A stretch of DNA of 64,000 nt, from the NCBI GenBank assembly GCA_020251025.1, contig JADCDI010000006.1, positions 32,685 to 96,684 of the forward strand. The letters run 5' to 3'. Under the pieces are notes generated by a model. It was not told the origin of the DNA and ran no database searches. It saw only the letters and a list, made by a program, of their open reading frames with translations. Both the position numbers and the translations under genes were made by a program. Source of the DNA: Rhodobacter sp. GTDB taxonomy: Bacteria; Pseudomonadota; Alphaproteobacteria; Rhodobacterales; Rhodobacteraceae. Positions 21,569 to 31,786 of this stretch are shown here, in pieces. Position 1 is the stretch's first letter. The number at the start of each line of letters is the position of its first letter.

Positions 21569-22406
21569 GTCCCAGCCGCCGCAGGTCCGCCCCGGTGCCC
21601 AGCTTGAAGTGCGCCAGTCCGGGGGCGGACTCGGTATCGACGGTGCCCAGATCGATCCGGCGCACGCCCTCGGCCCGCAGGGCCAGCGCCGCCTCCCAGA
21701 GCATCGCCTGATGCACGCCACAGCGCCGCGCCGCCGGGCCGGCCCATCCGGTCTGATAGGTGGCGGCGTCACCATGGCGGACAAAGGCCATGGCGGCCGC
21801 CGTGCCGCCGTCTTTCTTCCAGTGCCAGAGGCGCAGCGCGCGGGACGGCAGATGGCGGGGAAAGTCAGGCGGCAGGCCCCGGTATCCGATGCGGCGGCGC
21901 TGGGCCGCTTCTTCGCGGATCAGCAGGTCGAGGACCTTGCCGTGCCCCGTTGCAGCCTGCACGCCCGCGCGTTCCGCCGCCGCAAGCCGGCCCGCCCATC
22001 TGCGTTCCAGCCCCGCGCGCAGCACCTCGGGCGATGGATCAAGCGACCATATGGCGTGAAAGCGGCCCGTCAGCAGCGGCACCAGACCGAAGCCTGCAAC
22101 GGCATCCTCTGGCGTGGCCAGCGTCGGCCCACGCACGAGGGCCCGCAGCACCCGCCGCTTCTGCGCGGGATCGACGGCCCGCAGCCAGACCGGCCCCCGG
22201 TTGATCAGGCGCAGACCGCAGCGGTCCAGCACCTGGGCCAGCGCAATCTCGCCCTGACCATCGGCCACCCGGGCGCGCCGCACCCCTGCGCCAAGCGCCC
22301 GGGCCGCCTGCCCATAGTCCCAGCTTTGCTGCAGGGCAGCGGACCGGCCCAGATCAAGCCGTGCGGTCCAATCGCCCCTGTCCAGATCATCCCAGAAAAT
22401 CCGCAT
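21504..22406 (-). CDS. GNAT/FemAB-like acyltransferase
   Basis: MRIFWDDLDRGDWTARLDLGRSAALQQSWDYGQAARALG...; C-terminus overlaps the convergent agmatinase gene by 65 nt. Confidence 0.65.
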   Translation of the reverse strand: MRIFWDDLDRGDWTARLDLGRSAALQQSWDYGQAARALGAGVRRARVADGQGEIALAQVLDRCGLRLINRGPVWLRAVDPAQKRRVLRALVRGPTLATPEDAVAGFGLVPLLTGRFHAIWSLDPSPEVLRAGLERRWAGRLAAAERAGVQAATGHGKVLDLLIREEAAQRRRIGYRGLPPDFPRHLPSRALRLWHWKKDGGTAAAMAFVRHGDAATYQTGWAGPAARRCGVHQAMLWEAALALRAEGVRRIDLGTVDTESAPGLAHFKLGTGADLRRLGPTAWVLPALRWCGHERQSPED

Positions 22407-22451
22407 GATCCTGTTAAGACATGCGAAACCTAATACCGGCTTAATGGCGGC

Positions 22452-22562
22452 ATGGCCCGCACCAGACCGCATGCCCCGACACCCCGCCTGACGCTGTGGG
22501 TCCCGCTGCTGCTGGCGGTGGCGGCAAGCCTGATCTTTCTGGCGCTGCTGGCGCTGATCTGA
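22452..22562 (+). CDS. Putative single-TM small protein (36 aa)
   Basis: MARTRPHAPTPRLTLWVPLLLAVAASLIFLALLALI*; not in the supplied ORF track because it is under the length cutoff. Confidence 0.5.
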   Translation: MARTRPHAPTPRLTLWVPLLLAVAASLIFLALLALI

Positions 22563-22565
22563 GCC

Positions 22566-22703
22566 TTACTTGCCGCCCTTGGTCTTTTCCTGCGATCCCT
22601 GACTGCGCGACGACGCTGTCGAAGGGACCAGAACGGCGGGCTTGGCCTTGTCCTTCTTCGGCTTTTTCGCTTCCTTGTTCGACCGCATCTGACCTTTTGC
22701 CAT
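22566..22703 (-). CDS. Putative small Lys-rich protein (45 aa)
   Basis: MAKGQMRSNKEAKKPKKDKAKPAVLVPSTASSRSQGSQEKTKGGK*; below ORF-track cutoff. Confidence 0.6.
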   Translation of the reverse strand: MAKGQMRSNKEAKKPKKDKAKPAVLVPSTASSRSQGSQEKTKGGK

Positions 22704-22803
22704 GGTAGCCCCCCCCTGTCCGGCCGGTCGGGATGCTTGCCACCCGCCTGCGCCCCCTTGGTCTGACGGCCCTGCCCTGCCGTGTCAACCGGCCCCTTGC
22801 GTT

Positions 22804-23889
22804 TCAGCGGTACAGAAGGGACCGCCCCCCGGCGAAAAGATGGACCTTTGCGGGGTCCGCCGCCAGGCGCACCTCCTTGCGGCGCAGACCGGTGTGGATG
22901 CCGGGCAGCTTGGCCACCAGCTGCGCATTTTCGCCTTGCCGGCGGAAATACAGCAGCGTGACTTCGCCCAGGGCTTCGGTGATCTCCACCTCTCCGGTAA
23001 ACAGCGGCTCGCCGGTGGTTTCGGCCAGGTCTTCCGGCCGCACGCCCAGGTTCACCGCCATGCCCTGATCGGCCGCCTGCGTCGGGATGGCGGCGCGCGC
23101 GATGCCCCCCGATACCAGATGCACCAGGGTTTCAGCGCCGGTTCCGACGATCCTGCCCGGAATGAGGTTCATCGCGGGTGAACCGATGAACCGGGCCACG
23201 AATTCATTCTGCGGCCGCTGGTACAGCTCCATCGGGGTGCCGACCTGACTGATCCCGCCACCGGCCAGCACGACGATCCGGCTGGCCAGCGTCATCGCCT
23301 CGACCTGGTCATGGGTCACATAGACCATGGTGGAGTCGGGCATCGCCTCTTTCAACTGGGCAATCTCCAGCCGGGTTGCCGCACGCAGCGCGGCATCCAG
23401 GTTCGACAGAGGCTCGTCGAACAGATAGACCTTGGGGTTGCGCACGATCGCCCGTCCGATCGCCACCCGCTGGCGCTGCCCGCCGGACAGCGCTTTGGGC
23501 AGCCGGTCCAGATAGGGTGTCAGTTGCAGGATCTGCGCGGCCCTGTCCACGGCGGCGGTGATCTCGGCCCGGCTCTTGCCGGCGATTTTCAGCGCAAAGG
23601 CCATATTGTCGCGCACCGTCATGTGCGGGTACAGCGCATAGGACTGGAACACCATCGCAATGCCGCGCTGTGCGGGCGGCACATCATTCATGCGCACACC
23701 ATCGATGCTGAAATCGCCCGCCGTGATCCGCTCCAGCCCCGCGATCATGCGCAGCAGCGTGGATTTTCCGCAGCCCGACGGCCCGACGAACACGATCAGC
23801 TCGCCCCGCCTGATCTCGAGGTTGATGTCCGACAGAACCTTCACCTCGCCATAGGACTTGGCGACATCCCTCAAGATCATGTCGGCCAT
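22804..23889 (-). CDS. aglK: ABC transporter ATP-binding protein (UgpC/AglK type)
   Basis: FVGPSGCGKSTLLRMIAGLE...LSGGQRQRVAIGRAIVRNPKVYLFDEPLSNLDAALR; position in agl cassette. Confidence 0.9.
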   Translation of the reverse strand: MADMILRDVAKSYGEVKVLSDINLEIRRGELIVFVGPSGCGKSTLLRMIAGLERITAGDFSIDGVRMNDVPPAQRGIAMVFQSYALYPHMTVRDNMAFALKIAGKSRAEITAAVDRAAQILQLTPYLDRLPKALSGGQRQRVAIGRAIVRNPKVYLFDEPLSNLDAALRAATRLEIAQLKEAMPDSTMVYVTHDQVEAMTLASRIVVLAGGGISQVGTPMELYQRPQNEFVARFIGSPAMNLIPGRIVGTGAETLVHLVSGGIARAAIPTQAADQGMAVNLGVRPEDLAETTGEPLFTGEVEITEALGEVTLLYFRRQGENAQLVAKLPGIHTGLRRKEVRLAADPAKVHLFAGGRSLLYR

Positions 23890-23904
23890 CGCGTTTCTTC
23901 CCCC

Positions 23905-25527
23905 TTACCCCTGGCCGCGCAGGGCAAGACAGGCCTGCCAGGGGCCCAGCCGTACCGTCGCCCCCTGCACCGGGGCAAGGTCAAGCCCCGACTGCGCTTC
24001 TGTCCATGTCCCCTCCGGCAGGGTGACATCCGCCGGACCCTCGCCCAGATTGACGGCGCAGAACATCGTTTCCGCCCCGTCCTGCCGCAGGAAGCTGACG
24101 GTGTTGCCCCGCGCCACCAGCGGCGACATCGCGCCGACGCGCAGCACCGGATACGCGCGGCGCAGCGCCAGCGCCGCCCGGTAATGGGCCAGCATCGACG
24201 CGGGGTCATCCGCCTGCCGGCCGACCGCGCGGCCCAGATGTTCGGCCGGTACCGGCAACCAGGCCTTCGGCGCCGTGCTGAACCCGCCCAGGCGGTTGTC
24301 CGCCTCCCACACCATCGGCGTGCGGCAGCCGTCCCGGCCCTTGAACTCGGGCCAGAATTCGATGCCGTAGGGGTCCTGCAGATCGTCAAAGGCGATATCC
24401 GCCTCGGGCAGGCCCAATTCCTCGCCCTGATACAGGCAGACCGACCCGCGCAGGCAGACAAGAAGCGTGGTATAGGCCCGCGCCGCCGCCTCCGTCAGGC
24501 CCCAGCGGGTGATATGGCGCACCGTATCGTGGTTGGAATAGGCCCAGCAGGGCCAGGCATCGGGGGCCGCCGCGTTCAGACGGGCAAAGGTCTGTTCCAG
24601 CACCTGCGCCGTTGCCCGCTTTGGCTGCAGCAGCTCGAAGGGGTAGCACATCTGCACCTTGTCGCCGCCCGATGTGTATTCCGCCATGATCTCAAGGCCG
24701 CGCTGGGCATCGCCCACCTCGCCCACGGCCGCAGCGCCGTAAGGGTCCATCGTGGCACGGATTTTTCGCAGAAAATCAAGGTTTTCGGGCTGATTCTTCG
24801 AAAAAAGGTGGAGTTGATGGTTGTAAGGATTCACTCCCGGCGCGATGAAATCGTTGCGCAGCTCTTTCGGCAGCGGCGGGTTGTCGCGCAGGTATTTGTC
24901 GGCAAAGTAGAAGTTGATCGTATCCAGACGGAAGCCATGCACGCCCCGCCGCAGCCAGAAGCGCACGACATCCAGCAGCGCATCCTGCACCGCCGGGCAA
25001 TGCAGGTTCAGGTCCGGCTGCGAGGACAGGAAGTTGTGCAGGTAATACTGTTCGCGCCGCGCATCCCAGGCCCAGGCAGACCCGCCGAAGACCGACAGCC
25101 AGTTGTTCGGCGGCGTGCCATCGGGCCTGGGATCGGCCCAGACATACCAGTCCGCCTTGGGGTTGGTGCGATCCCTGCGCGACAGGTCAAACCAGGGATG
25201 CGCATCCGAGGTATGGCTCAGCACCAGATCGATCATCACCTTCAGGTTCAGGTCGTTCGCCCGTGCAATCACCGCATCGAAATCGCCGAGCGTGCCGAAC
25301 ATCGGATCGACGTTGCAGTAATCGCTGACGTCATAGCCGAAGTCCCTCATCGGACTGGTGAAGAACGGGCTGATCCAGACCGCATCCGCCCCCAGACCGG
25401 CGATATGCGGCAGGCGCCGCACGATGCCGGCCAGATCGCCGATGCCGTCCCCATTGGAATCCTGAAAGCTGCGCGGATAAATCTGATAGATGACAGCGCC
25501 GCGCCACCAGTCCTTGTCCTGTGTCAT
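23905..25527 (-). CDS. aglA: Alpha-glucosidase (GH13)
   Basis: DWWRGAVIYQIYPRSFQDSNGDGIGDLAGI...GFRLDTINFYFAD. Confidence 0.92.
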   Translation of the reverse strand: MTQDKDWWRGAVIYQIYPRSFQDSNGDGIGDLAGIVRRLPHIAGLGADAVWISPFFTSPMRDFGYDVSDYCNVDPMFGTLGDFDAVIARANDLNLKVMIDLVLSHTSDAHPWFDLSRRDRTNPKADWYVWADPRPDGTPPNNWLSVFGGSAWAWDARREQYYLHNFLSSQPDLNLHCPAVQDALLDVVRFWLRRGVHGFRLDTINFYFADKYLRDNPPLPKELRNDFIAPGVNPYNHQLHLFSKNQPENLDFLRKIRATMDPYGAAAVGEVGDAQRGLEIMAEYTSGGDKVQMCYPFELLQPKRATAQVLEQTFARLNAAAPDAWPCWAYSNHDTVRHITRWGLTEAAARAYTTLLVCLRGSVCLYQGEELGLPEADIAFDDLQDPYGIEFWPEFKGRDGCRTPMVWEADNRLGGFSTAPKAWLPVPAEHLGRAVGRQADDPASMLAHYRAALALRRAYPVLRVGAMSPLVARGNTVSFLRQDGAETMFCAVNLGEGPADVTLPEGTWTEAQSGLDLAPVQGATVRLGPWQACLALRGQG

Positions 25528-25528
25528 G

Positions 25529-26665
25529 TCATTTCACCGATCCGGCCAAGAGGCCGCGCACCAGATATCTTTGCATGGCAAAGAACACCACAAGCGGCAC
25601 CGCAATAGAGACGAAGGCAGAGGTTGCCAGAATTTCCCAGTCGCCCCCGCGGCTGCCCAGCAGGTTCACCAGCGTGCCCGTCAGCACCAGCTGATCGTTG
25701 CCCGTGCCCAGAAACACCAGCGCCACCAAAAGATCATTCCATGTCCACAGGAACTGGAAGATCGCGAAAGACGCAAGTGCGGGAAAAGACAGCGGCAGGA
25801 TGATCTTCAGGAAGATCTGGAATTCGGTCGCACCGTCAACCCGCGCGTTTTCGATGATGTCGCGCGGCAGGCCGACCATGTAGTTGCGCAAAAGATAGAT
25901 CGCCAGCGGCAGGCCAAAGCCGGTATGCGCCAGCCAGATCCCGAGGTATCCCTTGCCGATCCCGATGGCATTGTGGAACTGCAAAAGCGGTATCAGCGCC
26001 AGTTGCAGCGGCACCACCAACAGGCCCACCACAGTCGCCACCAGCAGGGCGCGGCCCGGAAAATCCATCCAGGCCAGCGCATAGGCGGCAAAGGCCGCAA
26101 TCAGGATCGGGATGATCGTGGCCGGAATGGCGACAGTCAGCGTGTTGAGAAAGGCCTGCCCGATGCTTTGGCCCGCCGAAGGCGTGAACAGCACGGTCCG
26201 GTAGTTGCGCAAGGTGAATTCGGGCGGCGTCGCCGCCGTGGCAAAGACGCGCGGCAGCCGCGATCCTTCCAGCGACACCGGCGAGGTCAGGCGGAAGCTG
26301 CCCGTTGGCCCCACGGTCAGCGTCTGGCCGTCGGCCAGTTCGGCCACCTCGCCCGGCGCAAAGGCATCCGGCGCCCGCGAGGATGTGCCCCAGGCGCTGA
26401 CCTGCCGCGCGTTGGAAAAAAGCGCACCCTCGATCACGAAGGTGCCGTCCGCCTCTGCCTCGTCACCGGCAAGGCGGATCGGCGGCAACTGCTGTTCCTG
26501 CGTCGTCAGTGCCCGCCACCACCCCGAGCTTGAAATCTGATCCCCCGTGCGGAACGACGACACGAGCAATCCAAAGGTCGGCAGCACCCACAACAGCACA
26601 AGCGCCACCACCGAGATATGAACAGCCCAGGTCAGCGCCGGTTTCCTGCCCGCAATATTGTCCAT
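25529..26665 (-). CDS. aglG: Carbohydrate ABC transporter permease AglG
   Basis: Large periplasmic insert typical of AglG and an EAA-type loop (ENARVDGATEFQIFLKIILPLSFPAL). Confidence 0.88.
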   Translation of the reverse strand: MDNIAGRKPALTWAVHISVVALVLLWVLPTFGLLVSSFRTGDQISSSGWWRALTTQEQQLPPIRLAGDEAEADGTFVIEGALFSNARQVSAWGTSSRAPDAFAPGEVAELADGQTLTVGPTGSFRLTSPVSLEGSRLPRVFATAATPPEFTLRNYRTVLFTPSAGQSIGQAFLNTLTVAIPATIIPILIAAFAAYALAWMDFPGRALLVATVVGLLVVPLQLALIPLLQFHNAIGIGKGYLGIWLAHTGFGLPLAIYLLRNYMVGLPRDIIENARVDGATEFQIFLKIILPLSFPALASFAIFQFLWTWNDLLVALVFLGTGNDQLVLTGTLVNLLGSRGGDWEILATSAFVSIAVPLVVFFAMQRYLVRGLLAGSVK

Positions 26666-26676
26666 GCCCCGGCCCC

Positions 26677-27684
26677 CTACCGCATTTCCCTGCGGGCATT
26701 GATGACATTCCAGATCAGGATCGGGGTCACCAGCAGCATGATGACCATGGCGCTGGCCGATCCCACGCCCCAGTCACCGGCGCGGAACAGCTTGTCGAAC
26801 ATGTAATTGGCCAGCACCTGGGTTTCCCATTGCCCGTTGGTCATCGCCAGCACGATGTCAAAGACCTTGAGCACGGTGATGGTGATGGTCGTCCAGACCA
26901 CAATGATTGTGCCCCTGATCTGCGGCACCTTGATCCTGAAAAAGATCTGGAACGGGTTTGCGCCGTCCAGAATGGCCGCCTCGATGGTTTCCTCGGGGAT
27001 GGCGCGCAGCGCCGCCGACAGGATCACCATGGCGAATCCCGCCTGAATCCAGATCAGCACGATCATCAGGAACAGGTTGTTCCACAGCGGAATCGTCAGC
27101 CAGGTCTGCGGCTCGGTCCCGCCGAACCAAAGATAGACCGCGTTCAGGATGCCGATCTGTTCCTGCCCTGCCGGACGCGCGTCGTAAACCAGTTTCCAGA
27201 TGACCGAAGCCCCGACAAAGGAAATCGCCATCGGCATGAAGATCAGCGATTTGGCGATATTGCCCCACCAGATGCGGTCGGTCAGTTGCGCCGCCAGCAG
27301 GCCGGACAGGGTGGCCAGCGCCGGCACCACCACCAGCCACAACATGTTGTTGCGCATCGATTCGCGGAACTTCGGTTCGGCCAGCATGTGATGGTAATTG
27401 GCCAGCCCGACGAATTCCGAAACATTGCCGGCGCGCTGCTGGTGCAGCGACAGCCAGAAGGTGGCGAACACCGGATAGGCCAGGTACAGCCCCAGCGCGA
27501 CAAGGGCGGGCAGCAGGAACAGCCAGGGGCGGATCAGATTGGCACGGGTGATGTTGCGGCCCGCATGCGGCCCCGTGGCGGGAAAGAAGACCTTGTCGAT
27601 CAGAAGGTTGGACGCAAAGAAATAGCCAACACAGCCGCCGACCCCGATGGCGATCATCCAAAGCGCCTGAATGGCCTGTTCCAT
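26677..27684 (-). CDS. aglF: Sugar ABC transporter permease AglF
   Basis: MEQAIQALWMIAIGVGGCVGYFFASN...EAAILDGANPFQIFFRIKVPQIR. Confidence 0.88.
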   Translation of the reverse strand: MEQAIQALWMIAIGVGGCVGYFFASNLLIDKVFFPATGPHAGRNITRANLIRPWLFLLPALVALGLYLAYPVFATFWLSLHQQRAGNVSEFVGLANYHHMLAEPKFRESMRNNMLWLVVVPALATLSGLLAAQLTDRIWWGNIAKSLIFMPMAISFVGASVIWKLVYDARPAGQEQIGILNAVYLWFGGTEPQTWLTIPLWNNLFLMIVLIWIQAGFAMVILSAALRAIPEETIEAAILDGANPFQIFFRIKVPQIRGTIIVVWTTITITVLKVFDIVLAMTNGQWETQVLANYMFDKLFRAGDWGVGSASAMVIMLLVTPILIWNVINARREMR

Positions 27685-27768
27685 GCGTCCCCTTCCCGCA
27701 AAGCCCCTGCGGCGTTTTTGGACATGGGCCGGCCCGCGCAAGGCGCGCGGGCCGGCGGGATCAGGCCG

Positions 27769-29121
27769 CTACTTCGGCCAGGAGGCGTCGATCTGGGCGG
27801 CCACATCCGCGGCGGATTTGCCGCCGACATAATCCACCATGCCGGTCCAGAAACTGCCCGCACCCACGGCACCCGGCATCAGATCTGATCCGTCAAAGCG
27901 GAAGGTGGTGGCGTTCAACAGGATTTCGCCCTGCTTTTTCAGCGCAGGCGTGCCATACACCTCGGCATTGGCCGATTTCAGGGGCGTCAGAAAGCCGTTC
28001 TGCGCCATCCACACCTCATGCGCGATCGGCGTCTTCAGCCATTCGACAAAGGCGCGCGCCGCAGGGCCATCCTTGGTGATGAAGGCCAGCGTGCCCGCCC
28101 CCAGAACCGGCTTGCCCAGGTCCTTGCCCGCATAGGCCGGCATGTAGAAGAAATCGGCATCCTGGCCCACGACGGTGCCCTCGGGGAAGAAGGACGGGAT
28201 GAAAGAGGCCTGGTGGTGCAAATAGCACTGCGGCGGCGACGTGAAGAGACCCTTGGGGCTGTCGCGGAAATCGGTCGAGGCCACGGCCCCCGCCCCGCCC
28301 GCCACGAAAGCGTCGTTTCTGGCAAACCAGCCGAATTCCTCGATCGCGCCGATCACTTCGGGGCTGCTGAACGGCACCTCGTGCGTCACCCATTTGTCAT
28401 AGGTTTCAACCGGTTGCGTGCGCAGCATCATGTCTTCGACCCAGTCGGTCGCAGGCCAGCCGGTGGCCCCGCCCGATCCAAGGCCAATGCACCAGGGCGT
28501 GCCCCCATCCGCCACGATGCGTTCGGTCAGCGCCTTGAGGTCTTCCAGGGTTTCGGGAACGGCATAGCCGGCATCCGCGAAATTCTCAGGCACGTACCAG
28601 ACCAGCGATTTCACGTCGATCTTGTAGGGAAAGGCATAAAGCGCCTTCGCCCCGTCCGGCCCGGCGTAAGAGCCAAGGCTGACCCAGCTTTCGCCGGCGG
28701 CATAGTTTTCGGCAATCCAGGCTTGGGTGTCTTCGCCCAGCGGGGTCACGAAGCCCTTCTTGACCAGATCGGCAATCAGGCCGGGCTGCGGCAGGATCGC
28801 GATATCGGGCGGGCTGCCTGCCTGGGTGTCGATGACGATCTGCTGTTCATAGTTCTCGGACGAGGAATAGTTGACCGTCACACCCGAAGCGGCGGTGAAA
28901 TAGGCCAGCATCGATTCCACCAGCACCTGGTCTTCGCCGCGCCAGGGCCCGAAAATGGTCAGCGTCTGGCCTTCCAGGTTTGTTGCCTCGTCAAAGGCCT
29001 TGAAACTGTCCCAGTTGAACCGGGCATCCTCGCCCGGTGGGAATTTCAGATCCTGTGCATGGGCCGTGCCCGCAAGGACAGCAAGTGCGGCCGCACCTGC
29101 AAGACGTCTGGTCTTCATCAC
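27769..29121 (-). CDS. aglE: ABC transporter substrate-binding protein AglE
   Basis: Signal peptide MMKTRRLAGAAALAVLAGTAHAQD; solute-binding family 1 pattern. Confidence 0.88.
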   Translation of the reverse strand: MMKTRRLAGAAALAVLAGTAHAQDLKFPPGEDARFNWDSFKAFDEATNLEGQTLTIFGPWRGEDQVLVESMLAYFTAASGVTVNYSSSENYEQQIVIDTQAGSPPDIAILPQPGLIADLVKKGFVTPLGEDTQAWIAENYAAGESWVSLGSYAGPDGAKALYAFPYKIDVKSLVWYVPENFADAGYAVPETLEDLKALTERIVADGGTPWCIGLGSGGATGWPATDWVEDMMLRTQPVETYDKWVTHEVPFSSPEVIGAIEEFGWFARNDAFVAGGAGAVASTDFRDSPKGLFTSPPQCYLHHQASFIPSFFPEGTVVGQDADFFYMPAYAGKDLGKPVLGAGTLAFITKDGPAARAFVEWLKTPIAHEVWMAQNGFLTPLKSANAEVYGTPALKKQGEILLNATTFRFDGSDLMPGAVGAGSFWTGMVDYVGGKSAADVAAQIDASWPK

Positions 29122-29182
29122 ACAACCTCCCCCTTTTGGGCGGGCCGCAAGGCCGCCCTGTTCTCTGTCCGGTCAGAATCAA

Positions 29183-29200
29183 TTTCAAACCGCTTTGGAC
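29183..29200. promoter_or_regulatory. Putative LacI/AglR operator near aglE
   Basis: TTTCAAACCGCTTTGGAC; near-identical to the site at 29358. Confidence 0.6.
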
Positions 29201-29357
29201 GCACCACAGTTCCTCAACTGCGGGTCGAAGTCAATCCGCCGCTCGGGCAGAACCGGGAAGAACCCTTGTTTGCAAGTGCACAATCCGTCATCCCTGCGCC
29301 CGATGGGGGTGGGAATGGCTTTGACGCTGCGGTGCCGTGCCGCTAGACTCGGGCGTG

Positions 29358-29375
29358 TTTGAAACCGCTTTGGAC
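29358..29375. promoter_or_regulatory. Putative LacI/AglR operator near aglR
   Basis: TTTGAAACCGCTTTGGAC resembles TGnAAnCGnTTnCA LacI-family operators. Confidence 0.6.
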
Positions 29376-29386
29376 CCTCTGCGCCC

Positions 29387-30424
29387 ATGAACCTCAAGGA
29401 GTTGGCCCGGAAACTCGGCCTGTCCCCGACGACGGTCAGCCGTGCGCTCAACGGCTATCCCGAAGTCAGCGAATCGACGCGCGCGCGGGTCATGGCGGCG
29501 GCAGCGCGGCACAACTACCGCCCCAATACCCGCGCCATCCGGCTGGCAACGGGGCGTGCCATGGCCATAGGCCATGTCATTCCCATCGCCTCCAGGCATG
29601 AAATCATGAATCCGGTCTTTGCCGATTTCATTGCCGGTGCCGGGGAAACCTATGCCCGCAGCGGCTATGACCTGATCCTGTCCATCGTGCCCGATGATGA
29701 CGAAGACCGCATCTACCGCGACCTGCACGCGCGCGGTGCCGTGGATGGCATCATCGTGCATGGGCCGCGCCTGAACGACCCCCGCCTGCGGCTGCTGGAT
29801 GACATCGGCTTTCCCTATGTCGTGCATGGCCGCGCCACCGGCACGGTCACGCCCTATTCCTGGCTGGATGTGAACAACCGCCGCGCCTTCCGGCGGGCCA
29901 CCGAATTCCTTCTGGACTTGGGCCATCGCCGGATCGCGCTGATCAACGGGCTTGAATTCATGGATTTCGCCATCCGCCGCCGCACAGGCTACCTTGAGGC
30001 CCTGGCGGCGCGCGGCATTGCCCCCGATCCGGATCTGATGTCATCCGAAGAAATGACGGAACTGCGCGGCTACCGCGCCGCCTGCGCCATGCTGGGGCAC
30101 GACAGGCCGCCCACCGCCTTTCTGGCATCGTCCATGATCCCGGGCCTTGGTCTGCGCCGCGCCATCGAGGAACGCGGGCTGCGTCTGGGCACCGACATTT
30201 CGGTCATCATCCATGATGATGCGCTCAGCTACCTGCCCAACGGCGATGATGTGCCGATCTTCACCGCCACCCGGTCTTCGGTGCGCGAGGCCGGGCGGCA
30301 GGCCGCCGAAATGCTGCTCGACATCATCGCCCATCCCGCCTGCGCGCCGCAGCAGCGCCTGCTGGAGGCAGAGCTGATCATCGGCCAGTCGACCGGGCCG
30401 GTTCCCGCACCCCGCAGGAGTTGA
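29387..30424 (+). CDS. aglR: LacI-family transcriptional regulator
   Basis: MNLKELARKLGLSPTTVSRALNGYPEVSESTRARV. Confidence 0.9.
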   Translation: MNLKELARKLGLSPTTVSRALNGYPEVSESTRARVMAAAARHNYRPNTRAIRLATGRAMAIGHVIPIASRHEIMNPVFADFIAGAGETYARSGYDLILSIVPDDDEDRIYRDLHARGAVDGIIVHGPRLNDPRLRLLDDIGFPYVVHGRATGTVTPYSWLDVNNRRAFRRATEFLLDLGHRRIALINGLEFMDFAIRRRTGYLEALAARGIAPDPDLMSSEEMTELRGYRAACAMLGHDRPPTAFLASSMIPGLGLRRAIEERGLRLGTDISVIIHDDALSYLPNGDDVPIFTATRSSVREAGRQAAEMLLDIIAHPACAPQQRLLEAELIIGQSTGPVPAPRRS

Positions 30425-30427
30425 CGA

Positions 30428-31759
30428 ATGCGCCTGACCCGTGCCGACTTTCCCCAGGGCTTCCTCTTCGGGGCTGCAACAGCCGCCTACCAGATCGAAG
30501 GCAGCGCTTTCGGCGGTGCCGGCCCCTCGCACTGGGACACGTTCGCAGCCACACCCGGCAATGTGGTGCGCGCCGAAGACGGGTCCCGCGCCTGCGACCA
30601 TTATCACCTGTGGCAAACCGATCTTGACCTGATGCAGCAGGCCGGGTTCAACGCCTACCGCTTTTCCACAAGCTGGGCGCGGGTGATGCCCGAAGGGCGC
30701 GGCGCGGTGAACCGGGACGCGCTTGATTTCTATGACCGGCTGGTGGACGGCATGCTGGCACGCGGCCTGCGGCCCTTCCAGACACTTTACCACTGGGATT
30801 TGCCTTCGGCCCTGGCCGACCTTGGCGGCTGGACCAACCGCGATGTGGCGCTGTGGTTTGCCGATTACGCCGAAATCATCACCGACCGCATCGGCGACCG
30901 TGTGGCGGCGATCGCCACGATCAACGAACCCTGGTGCGTGGCATGGCTGTCGCATTTCCTTGGGCTGCACGCACCGGGCCACCGGGATATCCGTGCTGCG
31001 GCGCGCGCCATGCATCATGTCCTCTTGGCCCATGGCACGGCGCTTGAACGGCTGCGCGGGCTGGGCCGGGGGAACCTTGGCATCGTGCTGAACTTTGAAC
31101 ATGCGGCACCTGCCTCGCAGGAACCGGCGGATGTGCTGGCCGCAGCCACGCAGGATGCCATCTTCAACCGCTGGTTCATCGAAGGTCTGACGCGCGGCAC
31201 CTATCCCGCCGAAGTCCTGGCGGGCCTAGGCCCGCACATGCCGCAAGACTGGCAGGCGGACATGACCCTGATCGGGCAGAAGATCGACTGGCTGGGTGTC
31301 AATTACTACACCCGCGCGCACCATGCCTTTGCACCGGAAACGGCCTGGCCCCATACCGTGACCCGCCCCGGCCCCTTGCCGAAAACCCGGATGGGATGGG
31401 AGATCTATCCCGAAGGGCTGTACGGCTTTCTGACCCGCCTGGCGCGCGACCATGTCGGCAACCTGCCGCTTTTCGTTACCGAAAACGGCATGGCAGACGC
31501 GGATCAGGTCCTGAACGGCACCGTCAACGACCCCGTCCGCGAGGATTTCCTGTTCGCCCATCTGGCGGCCACCCGCCGCGCCATCGCCGACGGGGCCAAT
31601 GTGCAGGGCTTTTTCTGCTGGTCGCTGCTGGACAATTACGAGTGGGCCGAAGGCTATGAAAAACGCTTTGGCCTGGTGCATGTCGACTTCGAAACCTTGC
31701 GGCGCACCCCGAAAGCGTCCTATCACGCCCTTGCACGCGCGCTTGCGCACCCCGTCTGA
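30428..31759 (+). CDS. Beta-glucosidase (GH1)
   Basis: FLFGAATAAYQIEGSAF...TINEPWC...LFVTENGMAD. Confidence 0.93.
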   Translation: MRLTRADFPQGFLFGAATAAYQIEGSAFGGAGPSHWDTFAATPGNVVRAEDGSRACDHYHLWQTDLDLMQQAGFNAYRFSTSWARVMPEGRGAVNRDALDFYDRLVDGMLARGLRPFQTLYHWDLPSALADLGGWTNRDVALWFADYAEIITDRIGDRVAAIATINEPWCVAWLSHFLGLHAPGHRDIRAAARAMHHVLLAHGTALERLRGLGRGNLGIVLNFEHAAPASQEPADVLAAATQDAIFNRWFIEGLTRGTYPAEVLAGLGPHMPQDWQADMTLIGQKIDWLGVNYYTRAHHAFAPETAWPHTVTRPGPLPKTRMGWEIYPEGLYGFLTRLARDHVGNLPLFVTENGMADADQVLNGTVNDPVREDFLFAHLAATRRAIADGANVQGFFCWSLLDNYEWAEGYEKRFGLVHVDFETLRRTPKASYHALARALAHPV

Positions 31760-31786
31760 TCCCGCGCGCCGCACCGGAGCCCGCCG

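Noticed and set aside
23311-25608. 765-aa plus-strand ORF opposite aglK/aglA
   Set aside because: Shadow ORF; ABC ATPase and GH13 motifs are on the minus strand.
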